Source of the DNA: Methanofastidiosum sp.
Lineage (GTDB): Archaea; Methanobacteriota_B; Thermococci; Methanofastidiosales; Methanofastidiosaceae
Length of the DNA: 16,376 bases
Direction of reading: 5' to 3'
Assembly (NCBI GenBank): GCA_013329085.1
Contig: DUKX01000208.1
Span: 1,545 to 17,920, forward strand
The notes beneath the pieces are model-generated. The model ran no database searches, was not told the DNA's origin, and saw nothing but the letters and a program-made list of their open reading frames with translations. Both the position numbers and the translations under genes were made by a program. Positions 7,650 through 14,712 of the stretch are shown here, piece by piece (within the stretch, counting starts at the first letter, position 1; each line of letters starts with the position of its first letter).

Positions 7650-8453
7650 TTACCACATCAGCCTAAGCAAAGGTACATCTTCTCTGAGCTTTTTAGCGAT
7701 AAGGTCGCCTTCAGGATAAATGGTCGTAGAGTAAGCTCTTGAGTTAAGTACATTCGCATAGTGGGTAATATATCTTCGCATTACATTAGCATGTTGCAGA
7801 TAAACGCAACTACCTTTTTGAGTAGTAGTTCCAACTGTTTCGGGGCCGCAGAAGAAGAGAGAAACACCCACAATAGTAGGGAAAGTTCCATTATCATCTT
7901 CCTCAGCAACATAAACCCAGCAATCAGTGTCGGTAGTAACAGTAATGTCATTCTCCACATTGATAGTGTTGTTGTCTTCATCAATGGAAAGAACAAGACC
8001 TAAATCTTCAGGGACATCTGAGAAGTCACGAGGAACCGCCCAAACATGCTGTCCTACAATAAATCTATTACATGCCAATTCATCAGCATCGGTAGTTCCA
8101 CCATCATCAAAAGAGATAGTAAACTCATCACCATCAGCGGAAGCTCCACCATAGGGAATAGCACAGGTAAATGGATACAAATTCTTTTTAGTAACACTGT
8201 TTCCACCACGGTCTAATTCAGTTTCATCTTTCCAAAATAATAGCGTACCAGGTTCAACTACCCCAGGAACAATAGACAGCGGCCCAGCTTCATTAGCATT
8301 ATGTTCAATACCATGTTCGTGAGCCAGAATGTATTTGGTTCTACCTTCGTAAGTAAATATACGAGGATAGCCAGGGAACATTCCAACAGCTAAACCAAAA
8401 TCTTGCCCAGAATAAGGGATGTCCTCCCAGTTTGCCATAGTGTTAGTAGGCAT
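7650..8453 (-). CDS. Unassigned head protein between scaffold and capsid genes; decoration/minor capsid candidate
   Basis: 267 residues, beta-rich and acidic, with many Gly, Asp, Val and Thr (for example DDNGTFPTIVGVSLFFCG). There is no signal peptide or membrane span. The start overlaps the protease/scaffold stop (TAATG), with GGTGG upstream, and 12 nt separate it from the capsid gene. In Mu the capsid gene follows the scaffold directly, so this is an extra gene. Decoration or cement proteins are often coded beside the capsid gene, and the composition would allow this, but no motif proves it. A second capsid-like protein or a head fibre base is also possible. Confidence 0.6.
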   Translation of the reverse strand: MPTNTMANWEDIPYSGQDFGLAVGMFPGYPRIFTYEGRTKYILAHEHGIEHNANEAGPLSIVPGVVEPGTLLFWKDETELDRGGNSVTKKNLYPFTCAIPYGGASADGDEFTISFDDGGTTDADELACNRFIVGQHVWAVPRDFSDVPEDLGLVLSIDEDNNTINVENDITVTTDTDCWVYVAEEDDNGTFPTIVGVSLFFCGPETVGTTTQKGSCVYLQHANVMRRYITHYANVLNSRAYSTTIYPEGDLIAKKLREDVPLLRLMW

Positions 8454-8854
8454 TATTTATTCACCACCTTATTAATCGTGTTTTTAGCACCTGCTACAAT
8501 TTCATCAGTGATTTCAGCTTTAGGGGTAGGGTCATACTGTTTAAAGTTTTCCGTACCAGTAATAGCTTTTGAGAAATCAACCTTTTGATTGAGAGCAATA
8601 AATTCACCGAAGTGTTCAAGCACTTCTTCTACAGTTTCAGACGTGAACATTTTAGCAACAATTTCAACCTGAGATTCAAGGATTTTACCTTCACTCTGGT
8701 TTGCTTTGATAAAGGAAACTGCTTTTACCTTTTTGTTCTCTTCCTCAATTTTACTAATTCGTTCTTGATAGTCTTTTACAAGTTGTTCAAGCTCGAATGC
8801 TTTTGCTTCGAAATCTACCGTTTTGACGATAGTTTCAGTGTCAACTTTTGACAT
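8453..8854 (-). CDS. Nested in-frame capsid scaffold protein (internal start inside the protease gene)
   Basis: An ATG at residue 182 of the protease gene has AGGAGG four bases upstream, as good as any gene start in the window. It would make a 133-residue protein equal to the C-terminal part of the protease. This part has a Glu/Lys-rich coiled coil (about FELEQLVKDYQERISKIEEE), then a charged helical tail. Lambda (C/Nu3) and Mu (I/Z) use this plan: the scaffold is translated from within the protease gene and later cut by the protease. The protein would fill the prohead during assembly. Inference from the start signal, coiled coil and genome place. Confidence 0.72.
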   Translation of the reverse strand: MSKVDTETIVKTVDFEAKAFELEQLVKDYQERISKIEEENKKVKAVSFIKANQSEGKILESQVEIVAKMFTSETVEEVLEHFGEFIALNQKVDFSKAITGTENFKQYDPTPKAEITDEIVAGAKNTINKVVNK

Positions 8855-9397
8855 CGTTCCTCCTAATTCTTCATTCTTGCAAGTCTCGAATATTTCGAGC
8901 TTTGCGTTGTTAATATTAGCTTTTGGTATAGCTTGTCTGCCAACACAAGCTACATGTTCGATTTCACCTGTTTCCATAGCGATACGAACGGAAACTCCTT
9001 GGAGCTTTCCTGATTTTACTTCTTCTTCTTTGGCTTTAAAGATAGGACACTTTTTGGCATAAAGCGTACCATCTCGATATTCAAACTCTCGAACATCGCC
9101 ATACACATAGTCATACATCAAAGCAACAGTTTCATCAATGTGTCCCAAAATGAGATATGGGATACGGTCTGGAAACTGTCCATTGTTGTAGTCAGCAGAT
9201 TGTTTTAAAAACTCTTCAGTAAAGTTAATCCGAGTTCCATCGCCAGACACAAATTCGCCCACAGTAATAAGTGGCAAATCAGTTATATACAGCCTTTCCT
9301 CATTGCTGGAAAAGGCAAGAGATTCATTGGCTTTTATGAAAAAGTCATGCTTCTTCATCTGGCTCGGATTCTTTGTCTGACTGTCCTGCTCCGTCAT
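8453..9397 (-). CDS. Prohead maturation protease with C-terminal scaffold (Mu gpI-like)
   Basis: 314 residues. The N-terminal half holds the protease: LPLITVGEFVSGDG (41-54), GHID (85-88), FEYRDGTLYA (105-114), KLQGVSVRI (131-139) and a conserved HVACVG-x-QAIP segment (148-158). His86 and Ser136 (in GVSV) are the likely catalytic pair, by analogy with prohead proteases; this is inference. Residues 182-314 are the scaffold. The start at 9397 has AAGGAGG seven bases upstream and overlaps the portal gene by 53 nt. The protease cleaves scaffold and itself so that DNA can enter the head. No MuF-like gene separates it from the portal. Confidence 0.82.
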   Translation of the reverse strand: MTEQDSQTKNPSQMKKHDFFIKANESLAFSSNEERLYITDLPLITVGEFVSGDGTRINFTEEFLKQSADYNNGQFPDRIPYLILGHIDETVALMYDYVYGDVREFEYRDGTLYAKKCPIFKAKEEEVKSGKLQGVSVRIAMETGEIEHVACVGRQAIPKANINNAKLEIFETCKNEELGGTMSKVDTETIVKTVDFEAKAFELEQLVKDYQERISKIEEENKKVKAVSFIKANQSEGKILESQVEIVAKMFTSETVEEVLEHFGEFIALNQKVDFSKAITGTENFKQYDPTPKAEITDEIVAGAKNTINKVVNK

Positions 9398-10595
9398 CTT
9401 TTTCCTCCTTTACACGACTCTCCTGCATTCCTTCTTTCACTACAGGATTTAGTCCAGTTCTATGTCTAAGAGCTATCTCGTCTCCCTCTTTGACAAATGG
9501 ACTTTGTAACCAACTTAATGCGGCTTCTAATTCTTCTTTCCACTCCCTTCCTTCAGTTGTTTTAAAGTTAATCTCTCCACGTTCCACGATTCCAAAGTTA
9601 GCAAACAGTAGAGGCGCTAAAATGTAATTGTTTAAAATATCAGAAATCATGTCCTGGCACTTCAATACAGATTTAATAAAAGTCTTTAATTGTACAATAC
9701 CTAAGGAATATGAACCACCAGCGGCAGAGAAAATAGATTCTGGTATGCCAAGACAGGTGAATATTTCTTTATCCATCTTATCAAAGAATACACTAAAGTC
9801 TGCACCATTCTTTTCTACTTCAATAAACTCAAGCTCTTTAGATGGTTTTCCGTCCATGCTGTTACGAGGAATAACCATACATGCTTCATATTTAAGGTCT
9901 TTTAATACTTCCAGTAGTTCATTCTTATCAGAATCGAATATATCTTCTTCTGTCCAAAGAATGGTAGTAGGAATAGCACATCTTCTTAAAAAGGCTAACC
10001 AAGCATTAGCGGCTTCTTCTTTGCGTCCATAGTGTCTGAATACATAGCTTAACAGTGAAACGCCATACGGTTCTCTGAACACATCTCCATGACGATAAAT
10101 AATGAAGTCCTCAATAGGATATTGAGTTTCTTTGTCGTCTTTATCAAGAACTTTTAGCTTGGTTTCCCCTATTCCATTGCTTGGAATAAAAGAAGTGGGA
10201 GGGATAGTAATAACATCTCTGATGGTCAGCATTCCTTCAACTAATTCTTTAACCACATAGCTTGCTGATACGCCAGTCCATCGAGCAGTTAGAATAGAAT
10301 ATAATATTTTTTTTAAATTTATTTTTTTAAAAATTTCATTGTACACGAAGTCCCTTGCTTTTTGTTCAGTGTGAAAATAGCCATTAATGTTAGAGATGGC
10401 AATTTCAACAGGCAAGTCTACTGCTTGACGAATCTTACCGTCTTTGGCCATAATATCAAGAAAGCTATCTAAGTTGACTGGTTCATCTGGAAGCAGATAT
10501 TTCTTGTTATCAACCCTTGCGATAGCGGCTTTTAACTTTTTAGGTACTAACTTATCTATAGAAGTTGGTTTTTTGCTGTTGCCTTTGGTAGACAA
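9345..10595 (-). CDS. Portal protein (DUF935 / Mu gp29-like)
   Basis: 416 residues, starting at TTG with AAAGGAGG seven bases upstream and overlapping terminase by 44 nt. Portal dodecamers form the entry for DNA packaging and the seat of the tail. Residues 174-211 (REPYGVSLLSYVFRHYGR then AANAWLAFLRRCAIPTTI) match the DUF935 core: a PYG-x-S-x-L turn, a helix with aromatic residues, and W..F....-P. The helical stretch near 283-310 (GIPESIFSAAGGSYSLGI) is also typical. The C-terminal 45 residues are charged (KEEKDDGAGQ, then ESEPDEEA), typical of portals. It is a little shorter than usual for this family. Two A-runs lie in its N-terminal coding part. Confidence 0.88.
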   Translation of the reverse strand: MSTKGNSKKPTSIDKLVPKKLKAAIARVDNKKYLLPDEPVNLDSFLDIMAKDGKIRQAVDLPVEIAISNINGYFHTEQKARDFVYNEIFKKINLKKILYSILTARWTGVSASYVVKELVEGMLTIRDVITIPPTSFIPSNGIGETKLKVLDKDDKETQYPIEDFIIYRHGDVFREPYGVSLLSYVFRHYGRKEEAANAWLAFLRRCAIPTTILWTEEDIFDSDKNELLEVLKDLKYEACMVIPRNSMDGKPSKELEFIEVEKNGADFSVFFDKMDKEIFTCLGIPESIFSAAGGSYSLGIVQLKTFIKSVLKCQDMISDILNNYILAPLLFANFGIVERGEINFKTTEGREWKEELEAALSWLQSPFVKEGDEIALRHRTGLNPVVKEGMQESRVKEEKDDGAGQSDKESEPDEEA

Positions 10596-12123
10596 GTTTA
10601 TCCTCCTTTGAGATGGTTACAATATCAAAACGTGAACGCTTGTTGGACATCATACATTCGATAGCCATACCAAAAGCCATAAGCACGTCATCTTTGTTAT
10701 TGGTAGCGGACATGTTATACTTCATAAATTGTTCTTTGAGTTGAACATCATTAATGTAGCGATTCGTTGCGATAAAGTCATCTATTTTATTAAACATAAG
10801 TTCTTTAGAAGTTCCTGTGGTCATCCATTCAGAAACACGAGAACCACGAATAAACTCAGCACGTTGTGCGGCTTTGAGTCTTTCTAATGCTCCCATACCA
10901 TAACCACCATTTTGCTCTACGAATACACTGGCACGATAATATTTCATTATTTCAATAGCAATGTGGCAGAAGTAGGAATAGGAAACATTGTCTGCGAACA
11001 CACAACAAACCTTAGCTTCATCATCTAAAACCACAATAGCCATTTGGTCTGAGCCATCTTTACCTAACGAAGTATCTACTCCCATGTAGTAGCGTCTTTC
11101 GGGGTCTACGGTATGATAAATGCGTTCTTTAAATTGTCCATACATGGGTTCAACGGTTATCATTTTTTTAAAGTTGTTCATCGTAAAGGGATTGTCATTT
11201 GTTTCCAGCCAGCAAGATTCATCATCAATAGGATATTCTGCACAAAACTCTGCATATTTCTTTTGGGAATAGTTTGGAAATCCATCTAACTGTGTTCTTC
11301 TCCAGAAAAGTTGTTCATCAGTTAGGTTGTGAGTTTTGATAAGTTCTTTTTCTTCTGGGGTATAAATTAATCTTTCTGGAGGACGCATAGAGAACTCAGG
11401 ATGGTCAGTCCATTTGCGGAAGATGTGTTTGAATACATTCCATGATTGGATGGATGCACTTCTCGCAGAAAAATAAGTTTCTTGAAATAAGTTGCCCATA
11501 CCATTAGGAGTAGACTCCATGAGATTCCATCCACCAGGTACAATACCTTTAGAATAAGAAGCAAAAGCATCAAAGTCCCTCATCCAGAAGGAAGTTTCGG
11601 TTGAAAGTACAGCTAAGTTTTTTGTACCACGAGTTGCTATCCTTGTGCCACCAGACTTAGCGTATATAGTTGCACCAGAGTGAGAAAAAGCTAAAACTTC
11701 TTTGGTTGAGCCACGTTTATCAATGGGCATTCCATATTTTTCAGGCATGGATTCGACTATCTGTTTAATGGTATTCAAGTGGTAGACAGCATTATCCATG
11801 TTATAAGACATGACAGTGATGTTAGCATTTTTGATTTTATCAGCAAAGTAAAGCAGTAAAGTTTGCATGAGCAAAGTTCCGCCAACCTGTCTTGGTTTTA
11901 ATAAGACAGACCAGTTGTTAAGCTCATCCAATATTCCTAATTGCGTTCCATTTAACTTCAATGGTTTAGGGTCACCAAAGCCTTTTTCAATAATGTGAAC
12001 TCGATTAACCCATTTAGGATAATCCAGCTTCACTGCTTTCGGCAACTGCTCTACCGTTAAAAACAAATAAGCCTCCAATATTAGGGGCAGGGAGGAGGGC
12101 GCAACCCTGCCATTTACAACCAT
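10552..12123 (-). CDS. terL: Terminase large subunit
   Basis: 523 residues from the ATG chosen here, 30 nt inside the longest open frame (which would start at 12153). This ATG has AAGGAGGG and a three-base gap, while 12153 has no Shine-Dalgarno and lies against a hairpin. Residue numbers below are from the longer frame. Walker A is KPRQVGGT (86-93), the acidic motif is LSTET (183-187, Glu186), and the coupling motif is STPNG (214-218). The nuclease part has GVD (Asp360), VEQ (Glu413) and DD (488-489). It cuts and pumps DNA into proheads with the portal, coded next. No small terminase is recognised in the window; it may be elsewhere or too divergent. Confidence 0.92.
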   Translation of the reverse strand: MVVNGRVAPSSLPLILEAYLFLTVEQLPKAVKLDYPKWVNRVHIIEKGFGDPKPLKLNGTQLGILDELNNWSVLLKPRQVGGTLLMQTLLLYFADKIKNANITVMSYNMDNAVYHLNTIKQIVESMPEKYGMPIDKRGSTKEVLAFSHSGATIYAKSGGTRIATRGTKNLAVLSTETSFWMRDFDAFASYSKGIVPGGWNLMESTPNGMGNLFQETYFSARSASIQSWNVFKHIFRKWTDHPEFSMRPPERLIYTPEEKELIKTHNLTDEQLFWRRTQLDGFPNYSQKKYAEFCAEYPIDDESCWLETNDNPFTMNNFKKMITVEPMYGQFKERIYHTVDPERRYYMGVDTSLGKDGSDQMAIVVLDDEAKVCCVFADNVSYSYFCHIAIEIMKYYRASVFVEQNGGYGMGALERLKAAQRAEFIRGSRVSEWMTTGTSKELMFNKIDDFIATNRYINDVQLKEQFMKYNMSATNNKDDVLMAFGMAIECMMSNKRSRFDIVTISKEDKLVYQRQQQKTNFYR

Positions 12124-12153
12124 TACCCTCCTTTTTAAGACAACGTCTGACAT

Positions 12154-12169
12154 CTACTTTAAAAAGTAG
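12154..12169. repeat. Inverted repeat in the late operon leader (CTACTTT-AA-AAAGTAG)
   Basis: Perfect seven-base arms with a two-base loop, directly upstream of the first possible terminase ATG (12153), 30 nt before the chosen start. As DNA it could be an operator; as RNA a hairpin with a tight loop is poor. It may be a binding site for a phage regulator that controls the late operon. Function is inferred only from place and symmetry. Confidence 0.45.
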
Positions 12170-12243
12170 AATGCGCTTCCACTATACTAAACGATTTAGA
12201 CAGCCGTTTTTATAATTTTATAAAAATATTTTTATATAAACTC

Positions 12244-12271
12244 TTGACAAATATGAAAAAACAGTTATACT
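12244..12271 (+). promoter_or_regulatory. Sigma-70-type promoter for the early operon
   Basis: TTGACA (12244-12249), a 16-base spacer and TATACT (12266-12271), followed by an AT-rich start region and the AGGAGG site at 12292. The -35 is a consensus match and the -10 five of six. It lies 32 nt upstream of the first early gene, and there is no other good promoter before the following tightly packed genes. Confidence 0.8.
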
Positions 12272-12302
12272 TATGTTAATTTGTATTTAATAGGAGGTAT
12301 TT

Positions 12303-12683
12303 ATGTTAAAAGTGATTTATGCGGTATCCAGTCCAACGAAACAAGGATACGCAAGACTCATGTGCGAGATTGAAGATGAAGAAGGGAGGAATTATAAGAA
12401 CGTAGCATGGTTTAACAAAAAGGAAGCTCAAGAAGTGATTGGCAAACAAGTAGATGGAATACTGGAAGAATCAGAATGGAATGGAAAAATTCAGTACAAG
12501 CTGGTAGTGAATAAAGAGGGGGAACGACAAGTGAATGATGCTCCCGCCAAACCGTCTAAAGCAAGCTTAAAGCTTCAGGTGTTGAATGCAGTAGGTGCTA
12601 ATCTGCCAAGTTTAATGGCTCATTTAGATGAACAAGACCCATTTAAAGCATTGGAACAGATTATGGAGTGGGTGGTTAAATGA
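12303..12683 (+). CDS. Unknown early protein, 126 residues
   Basis: First gene of the rightward operon. AGGAGG lies five bases before the ATG. Residues 1-70 are beta-rich (MLKVIYAVSSPTKQ, YARLMCEIEDEEGRNYKNVAWF, then ILEESEWNGKIQYKLVV), a spacing that could be a small OB-like fold, and residues 75-126 are helical after a Pro-rich linker (DAPAKPSKAS). An OB-like first half would suit a nucleic-acid-binding early protein, but no motif is diagnostic, so this is a weak idea. The stop overlaps the next gene by ATGA. Confidence 0.75.
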   Translation: MLKVIYAVSSPTKQGYARLMCEIEDEEGRNYKNVAWFNKKEAQEVIGKQVDGILEESEWNGKIQYKLVVNKEGERQVNDAPAKPSKASLKLQVLNAVGANLPSLMAHLDEQDPFKALEQIMEWVVK

Positions 12684-12997
12684 CAGAATCTTTTGCACAA
12701 ACTATTAGCCACTGGGCATTATTCGTTGGTATTGTTTTTTTTACTTGGCATGTGATTCGAGCACTTGTTAGATGGTATGAGTATCTTGTGGTTGCTACAG
12801 AATGTGTTAGATGCATAGCCCAAAGTTTAGCATCACTTGTTTTTGACATTGGAAAAATAGAAGAAAACATTGCTGTGTCATCGAGAACTCTTGTAAAAAT
12901 ACATAACGAAATTCCATACACAAGAAACAGACTTGAAAATATTACAGATGAACTTCATGCCATGAATAATCCAATCCAGAAGGAGGCAAGCAAATGA
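12680..12997 (+). CDS. Small membrane protein with coiled-coil tail
   Basis: 105 residues. Residues 9-30 (ISHWALFVGIVFFTWHVIRALV) form one membrane span near the N-terminus, followed by a basic/aromatic RWYEY boundary and then a helical, amphipathic region (LASLVFDIGKIEENIAVSS, then TRNRLENITDELHAMNN). Membrane anchored coiled-coil proteins are common among phage early genes, for example in exclusion or replication anchoring, but the function is not known. The start overlaps the stop before it (ATGA), and the same type of overlap joins it to the next gene. No good Shine-Dalgarno of its own, so coupling is likely. Confidence 0.72.
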   Translation: MTESFAQTISHWALFVGIVFFTWHVIRALVRWYEYLVVATECVRCIAQSLASLVFDIGKIEENIAVSSRTLVKIHNEIPYTRNRLENITDELHAMNNPIQKEASK

Positions 12998-13158
12998 CAG
13001 ACGAACAAAAGAAAGAATGGCACGCAAAATACATTGAGTTTTGCAAAGCAACAGGAGCACAGTTAGTATTTTCCCCTAAGATTATTCCTGTAAGTCAAGA
13101 CGGTACAGTATTCAAAGCAGACGTCCACATTGAAATAGCTGAGTACAAGGAGGAATAA
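12994..13158 (+). CDS. Very small early protein, 54 residues
   Basis: Reads MTDEQKKEWHAKYIEFCKAT from an ATG with AGGAGG eight bases upstream, and ends at TAA 13156-13158. The ATG overlaps the previous stop (ATGA) and the stop abuts the next ATG (TAAATG), so it is clearly placed as a gene in the operon. The first 20 residues are helical, and the rest are beta-like (LVFSPKIIPVSQDGTVFKADVHIEIAE). No known family is recognised. Confidence 0.72.
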   Translation: MTDEQKKEWHAKYIEFCKATGAQLVFSPKIIPVSQDGTVFKADVHIEIAEYKEE

Positions 13159-13359
13159 ATGGAGATAGTTATTAATATAAAAGATGTATATGGTGCACAA
13201 GTGAGCATAAGAGAAGAACAAATTTGCTCGCTCAAAATAGATTGTCCAAAACATCAGCCATCTTCAGCATTGTTGAGCTATGATAATAGTAGCGGAGCTT
13301 TAGCCACACTGGAAATTAGTATGCAAGACGCAAGTAAGTTAGCCAAGTTTTTTCAATAA
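13159..13359 (+). CDS. Unknown small early protein, 66 residues
   Basis: Starts right after the TAA of the gene before; AAGGAGG lies five bases before the ATG. Beta strands appear at the N-terminus (MEIVINIKDVYGAQVSIREE) and a short helix at the C-terminus (MQDASKLAKFFQ). The cysteines at 23 and 29 (CSLKIDC) are the only notable residues. Not recognised. Its compact, packed context makes it a real gene. Confidence 0.7.
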   Translation: MEIVINIKDVYGAQVSIREEQICSLKIDCPKHQPSSALLSYDNSSGALATLEISMQDASKLAKFFQ

Positions 13360-13375
13360 AGAAAGGGGGAAATAA

Positions 13376-13732
13376 ATGACCATTGAAGAGTTTATTGATA
13401 AATCCAACAAGCTAAAAGATGCAGTTAAAAAACATTCTGAAGAAGGTAACCTTGCTTTGATAGGGCAAGACATGATTCAAAACACTGAACTGTTAGAAGA
13501 GATTTCCAGTTATAGAGCTTCTCTTTTAATTGAGTTGAACGACATAAAAGAAGCCAAACGGGAAGAGGTAGACCAGATTGCTAAACAGCTTGCGGAAGTT
13601 AAAGGTAGATATGCGCAGATTATTACCGAAAAGAATAACGCTCTGATTACGATTACTTCAGAATTTAAATCACTCAAGTCGTTGCAGAATCTATTAAAAT
13701 TACAAGGTTCAAACATCAAGTATGGCGGATAG
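13376..13732 (+). CDS. Coiled-coil early protein, 118 residues
   Basis: Almost wholly helical, with Glu/Lys/Leu heptad-like runs across residues 35-100 (ELLEEISSYRASLLIELNDI, then KREEVDQIAKQLAEVKGRYA). AAGGGGG stands six bases before the ATG. Could be a helper for recombination or replication, or a structural adaptor, but nothing in the sequence decides. Its last 11 bases overlap the following gene. Confident as a gene because of the Shine-Dalgarno and coding-like composition. Confidence 0.72.
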   Translation: MTIEEFIDKSNKLKDAVKKHSEEGNLALIGQDMIQNTELLEEISSYRASLLIELNDIKEAKREEVDQIAKQLAEVKGRYAQIITEKNNALITITSEFKSLKSLQNLLKLQGSNIKYGG

Positions 13733-14543
13733 TCTTGTAACACGCAGGCAACTATATGAGATGGGGCTTTCTATTCCTCAAGTGGATAAAGTCTTAGACC
13801 AATTAAGACCATTGCATTTAAAGGATAGAAGAAGTGAGCCTAAGTTTGTGTTTGCTGATTTTCAGGAGATATGGTGTACCATGCACAAAGGGGTATGGAT
13901 AACTACCACTCCTACAAGACCAGTAAGAAAATTCATTAGAGCAAATACTATTAAAGAGTTTGTTTCAATGAAGCATGGTTGCCTAATGTATGATGTGTTT
14001 CATATTATTAAGTTTTACTCTGAACACCGTAAGGGTCGACAGAGATATGGAAACATATCATATCGCAAGATAAGAACTTTAGTTTATTGGATGTGGGTGT
14101 GTCGATACTTTAAATATAATACCAAAAGACCACGATATGAATATATATTAGAGGTCGGCGCACCCTTCAACAAGTTAATTCAACAAGCCATAGATAAGCT
14201 GGTAGAGAATAAAATGATTTACTGGGAACGAACCACTGACTTTGATAATGGAGCTAAATACTACAAAACAAATCCAGAATATGAATATAATTTTAAAAAA
14301 ACTACTTTACGAATTATTAATTCTTTTAGAGGTAAAAATAACTACCAGGAATATCTACACTTGTGGTTTGCGTTAGGATTGCTTGCTAAGAGTCAATATG
14401 CTCGTACCGCTAAGGCTTATTTAAAGCAAGCAGACTATGATGTGATTTATCGAATGTTTTTGAATCGTAGCAGAGCAAAGGAGTTTTATGAATTAATACA
14501 TGAAAGAATAGAGGTTTTAAATGCACCCAGATTTACTGATTAA
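13722..14543 (+). CDS. Unknown early protein with N-terminal HTH-like segment, 273 residues
   Basis: Residues 7-45 (TRRQLYEMGLSIPQVDKVLD, then a basic loop) resemble an excisionase/MerR-type helix-turn-helix in which a short helix is followed by a recognition helix with Ser-x-x-x-Val-Asp. Residues 60-130 are strongly basic and aromatic (MWVCRYFKYNTKRPRYEY), suitable for nucleic acid binding. A second segment, GAPFNKLIQQAIDKLVENKM (about 145-165), may be a winged helix. The N-terminus overlaps the gene before by 11 nt, with only AAGG at a long distance, so translation is likely coupled. A small-terminase role or a regulator role are guesses; neither is shown. Confidence 0.68.
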   Translation: MADSLVTRRQLYEMGLSIPQVDKVLDQLRPLHLKDRRSEPKFVFADFQEIWCTMHKGVWITTTPTRPVRKFIRANTIKEFVSMKHGCLMYDVFHIIKFYSEHRKGRQRYGNISYRKIRTLVYWMWVCRYFKYNTKRPRYEYILEVGAPFNKLIQQAIDKLVENKMIYWERTTDFDNGAKYYKTNPEYEYNFKKTTLRIINSFRGKNNYQEYLHLWFALGLLAKSQYARTAKAYLKQADYDVIYRMFLNRSRAKEFYELIHERIEVLNAPRFTD

Positions 14544-14712
14544 AGATTTTTTGAATCTTCTGACACCTGAGGAGCAAACCATTTGTTCTTTATGTCATGA
14601 GGGATTCACGCCAGTAGAGATTGCAGACAAGACAGGATATTGTGCAAGTAGAATTTATCAAATCATTGAAAACATTAGAAAGAGGTGGTCGGAATATGAG
14701 CTTCGAGGCTGA
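14521..14712 (+). CDS. Stand-alone sigma-70 region 4-like protein, 63 residues
   Basis: Residues 14-59 have the sigma region 4 helix-turn-helix pattern: LTPEEQTICSLCHEGFTPVEIADKTGYCASRIYQIIENIRKRW in form (split here for reading as LTPEEQTICSLCHEG then TPVEIADKTG then SRIYQIIENIRKRW). Region 4 recognises the -35 element and binds RNA polymerase beta-flap. No region 2 is present in this protein, but one lies at 15143. The gene starts inside the previous gene's end, with GAGG upstream. Alternative: a small DNA-binding regulator such as a LuxR- or ComX-like HTH; the residue spacing favours sigma. Confidence 0.8.
   Translation: MHPDLLIKDFLNLLTPEEQTICSLCHEGFTPVEIADKTGYCASRIYQIIENIRKRWSEYELRG

Larger units (their letters stand above)
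12124..12302. promoter_or_regulatory. Divergent early/late control region
   Basis: The largest gap in the window (179 nt), very AT-rich, between two gene blocks transcribed apart. The right side holds a clear sigma-70 promoter (12244-12271). On the left-facing side, a TATAGT (12181-12186) could be a -10 box, but the hexamers 17-18 bases upstream (AAACGG or AAAACG) do not resemble TTGACA. Short symmetry also occurs (AAACG 12189-12193 with CGTTT 12205-12209, and the repeat at 12154-12169). The region thus looks built for delayed, activator- or alternative-sigma-driven late transcription. No terminator is seen. Confidence 0.55.

Noticed and set aside
10305..10336. Programmed -1 frameshift in the portal gene at the A-runs
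   Set aside because: The zero frame continues to a full portal; there is no known portal frameshift product and no supporting signal.
12124..12153. Longer start for terminase at 12153
   Set aside because: No Shine-Dalgarno; the ATG at 12123 has AAGGAGGG at good spacing.
12676..13254. Minus-strand open frames opposite the small early genes (12676..12921, 12878..13060, 13063..13254)
   Set aside because: The plus strand has Shine-Dalgarno sites and ATGA/TAAATG coupling for each gene; the minus frames do not.
14621..14695. Longer start for the short coiled-coil gene at 14621
   Set aside because: Would lie within the region 4 gene and lacks a ribosome site; ATG 14696 has GAGGTGG.
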